Source: Patiria pectinifera
Taxonomy: Eukaryota > Echinodermata > Asteroidea > Valvatida > Asterinidae
Reading direction: 5' to 3'
Length of the DNA: 64,000 bases
NCBI GenBank assembly: GCA_029964075.1
Contig: CM057148.1
Span: 31,179,916-31,243,915 of the forward strand
Below are positions 62,657-64,000 of this stretch, piece after piece. Made by a program: the position numbers and the translations under genes. The notes below the pieces were generated by a model that did no database searches, was not told the DNA's origin, and was given only the letters and a program-made list of their open reading frames with translations. Position 1 is the first letter of the stretch. Each line of letters opens with the position of its first letter.

Positions 62657-64000
62657 TCTTCTTCTTCTTCATTTATTCATTTTCATGATGACTTGATGAG
62701 CTGGGCCCAACTGCCCCTGTCGAGCATAGTGTTGGAAAGAGATGGACCACTCAGACCAGTTTCTAGCTCGATGGATGTTTTCAGGGTCATGTTGGGACGA
62801 CCTTTTCGTCGAGGGGCTTCAGGGTTCCAAAGGAGAACTTGACTAGCTGGCTCATTATGTCGATAAACGTGACCGGCTAGCCGAATGGTGGTGGTGGAGA
62901 TAGGGAGAAGGGCACCATACAGAACAGAGTTAGGGAGATGTTGTTACCAAGAAACGTTCTGTACAGCCCGCAACATCCGTGTATAGGTGCCATCAATGGA
63001 TGCAGAGATCTGTTTGGTCAGGGTCCAGGACTCGCAACCGTAGAGGAGGATGGATTCTACTGAGGTCTTGAAGATCTTAAGTTTGGTGGTCTTGGAGATC
63101 GAGGATCTCCATACTTTGGTCAGTGCGAACAGAGCAGACCAAGCTTGAGCTTTTCTACACTCGATGTCATGAGCTGTGTTGGTGTAGGAGCCCAGATACT
63201 TGAAGTCATCAACTTTATCGAGCTTACTGCCATCTAGTGCAGTGACATCATCAGAGGTAGATGGGTTGATGACCATGTACTTAGTCTTCTTTGCGTTGAG
63301 AGAGAGACCAACGGACTTGCAGCAAGCTTCTACTTTATGGAGGAGAGATTCGGCATCAAGGAGGGTGTCAGCAAGCAGACTAATGTCATCTGCATAATCT
63401 AGGTCGGATAGGTATTGGGCAGGGTGTCTACTACTCCTACGGCGGGAGAGGGTGAGACCATCGGTTACATTTAATGCTGTCCGCAAGGCATAATCCAGAA
63501 CTATGATGAATAGGTAGGGGGCGAGAGGATCACCTTGAAGAACTCCAGTGTTGACGGAGAACGAATCTGATTCACCTTCGGGAGTGAGAACAACAGCACT
63601 TGTATCCTCATACATAATTTTGATGGCATTAATGGTCTCCTCCGGGATACCGTAAGCATGCAGGATCTTAAACATTGTTGGTCTGTCAACAGAGTCAAAT
63701 GCTTTACGGAAATCGATGAAAATGATGGCAGCTTCCTTCTGGTGGTTACGAATTTCCTCAATAAGGCGCCTGAGGGCAAGGATTTGAGATGAGGTTGAAC
63801 GTAGAGGCCGAAAGCCACTTTGATTGGGACGGAGTATCTTCTCAACTTCCGGACGAATGCGATTCAGAAGTAGTCGATTGTAAACCTTGGCAGCAGTTTG
63901 AGAGAGGCTGATTCCCCGGTAGTTGTCTGGGATGGTGGGGTCCCCTTTCTTTGGAACTGGGACGATGCCGGACAAGCCCCATTCTGGAGGGCGGTTACCT
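62657..64000 (-). pseudogene. non-LTR retrotransposon (LINE), reverse transcriptase 3' part
   Basis: A minus-strand frame enters from the window edge and runs to a TAA at 62944, then continues in frame to a TGA at 62683. It shows the LINE RT series: IVPVPKKGDP, NYRGISLSQTAAKVYNRLL, NQSGFRPLRST, FIDFRKAFDSV, GVLQGDPLAP, the catalytic LDYADDISLLAD, LNAKKTKYM and FKYLGSY, then the C-terminal CESWTLTKQ and YTRMLRAV blocks. The element ends in a (GAA)n tail at 62657-62670, so it is 3' complete and inserted in minus orientation. One nonsense codon 88 codons before the end is the only break seen. The clade is not certain (RTE- or Jockey-like). It lies in an intron of the lectin gene. Confidence 0.85.

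Overview
The window looks like nuclear DNA of an intron-rich animal. Coding exons are short, bounded by GT/AG and mostly phase 1, and separated by kilobases of AT-rich DNA crowded with transposon debris. The protein families seen (Ig-NACHT receptor, discoidin lectin, C-type lectin with EGF) together with the mobile elements (hAT, Crypton-like, Ty3/gypsy, BEL/Pao, LINE, tRNA-derived SINEs, Helitron-like repeats) suggest a marine invertebrate, probably a deuterostome such as an echinoderm, hemichordate or lancelet. That assignment is inference; no ribosomal or mitochondrial marker is present.

Host genes, left to right. (1) 308-900, minus: the first two exons of a membrane protein that runs off the left edge. 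(2) 10523-16549, plus: a disrupted gene with three Ig exons, one transmembrane exon and a long exon carrying a NACHT ATPase and leucine-rich-like repeats. It is a surface Ig receptor fused to an NLR-type signalling ATPase, with two frameshifts and one in-frame stop. (3) 22767-36651, minus: a five-exon secreted protein made of a signal peptide, a short unrecognised Cys-containing module and one complete F5/8C (discoidin) domain. A second, homologous first exon with its upstream flank lies at 42317-42362. (4) 51005-61822, minus, continuing to the right: the 3' part of a secreted C-type lectin with an EGF exon and a terminal Ca-binding-EGF-like exon. A further orphan C-type lectin exon lies at 51303-51529.

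The large introns and spacers hold most of the structure. A 1.1-kb hAT element (6831-7959) with a BED-finger remnant and an 8-bp target duplication has ends packed with repeats of GGTCTTG/GGTCTCG. Other short foldback elements show the same design: inverted ends built from many copies of one short word, several of them with an 8-bp target duplication. The word differs by element (TCCGAA, TGTTCCGACACCC, GATGTTCCCC, CGAGTCC and others). One of them interrupts the RNase H region of a gypsy element. The intron 51088-61402 carries a tandem array of seven 244-bp units, each with a tRNA-like Pol III gene, then a 74-bp minisatellite. On both sides of these lie multi-kilobase repeats unusually dense in the palindrome TGACGTCA. 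A LINE reverse transcriptase fills the right edge.

Stretches with no entry of their own showed me neither coding sequence nor clear repeats.
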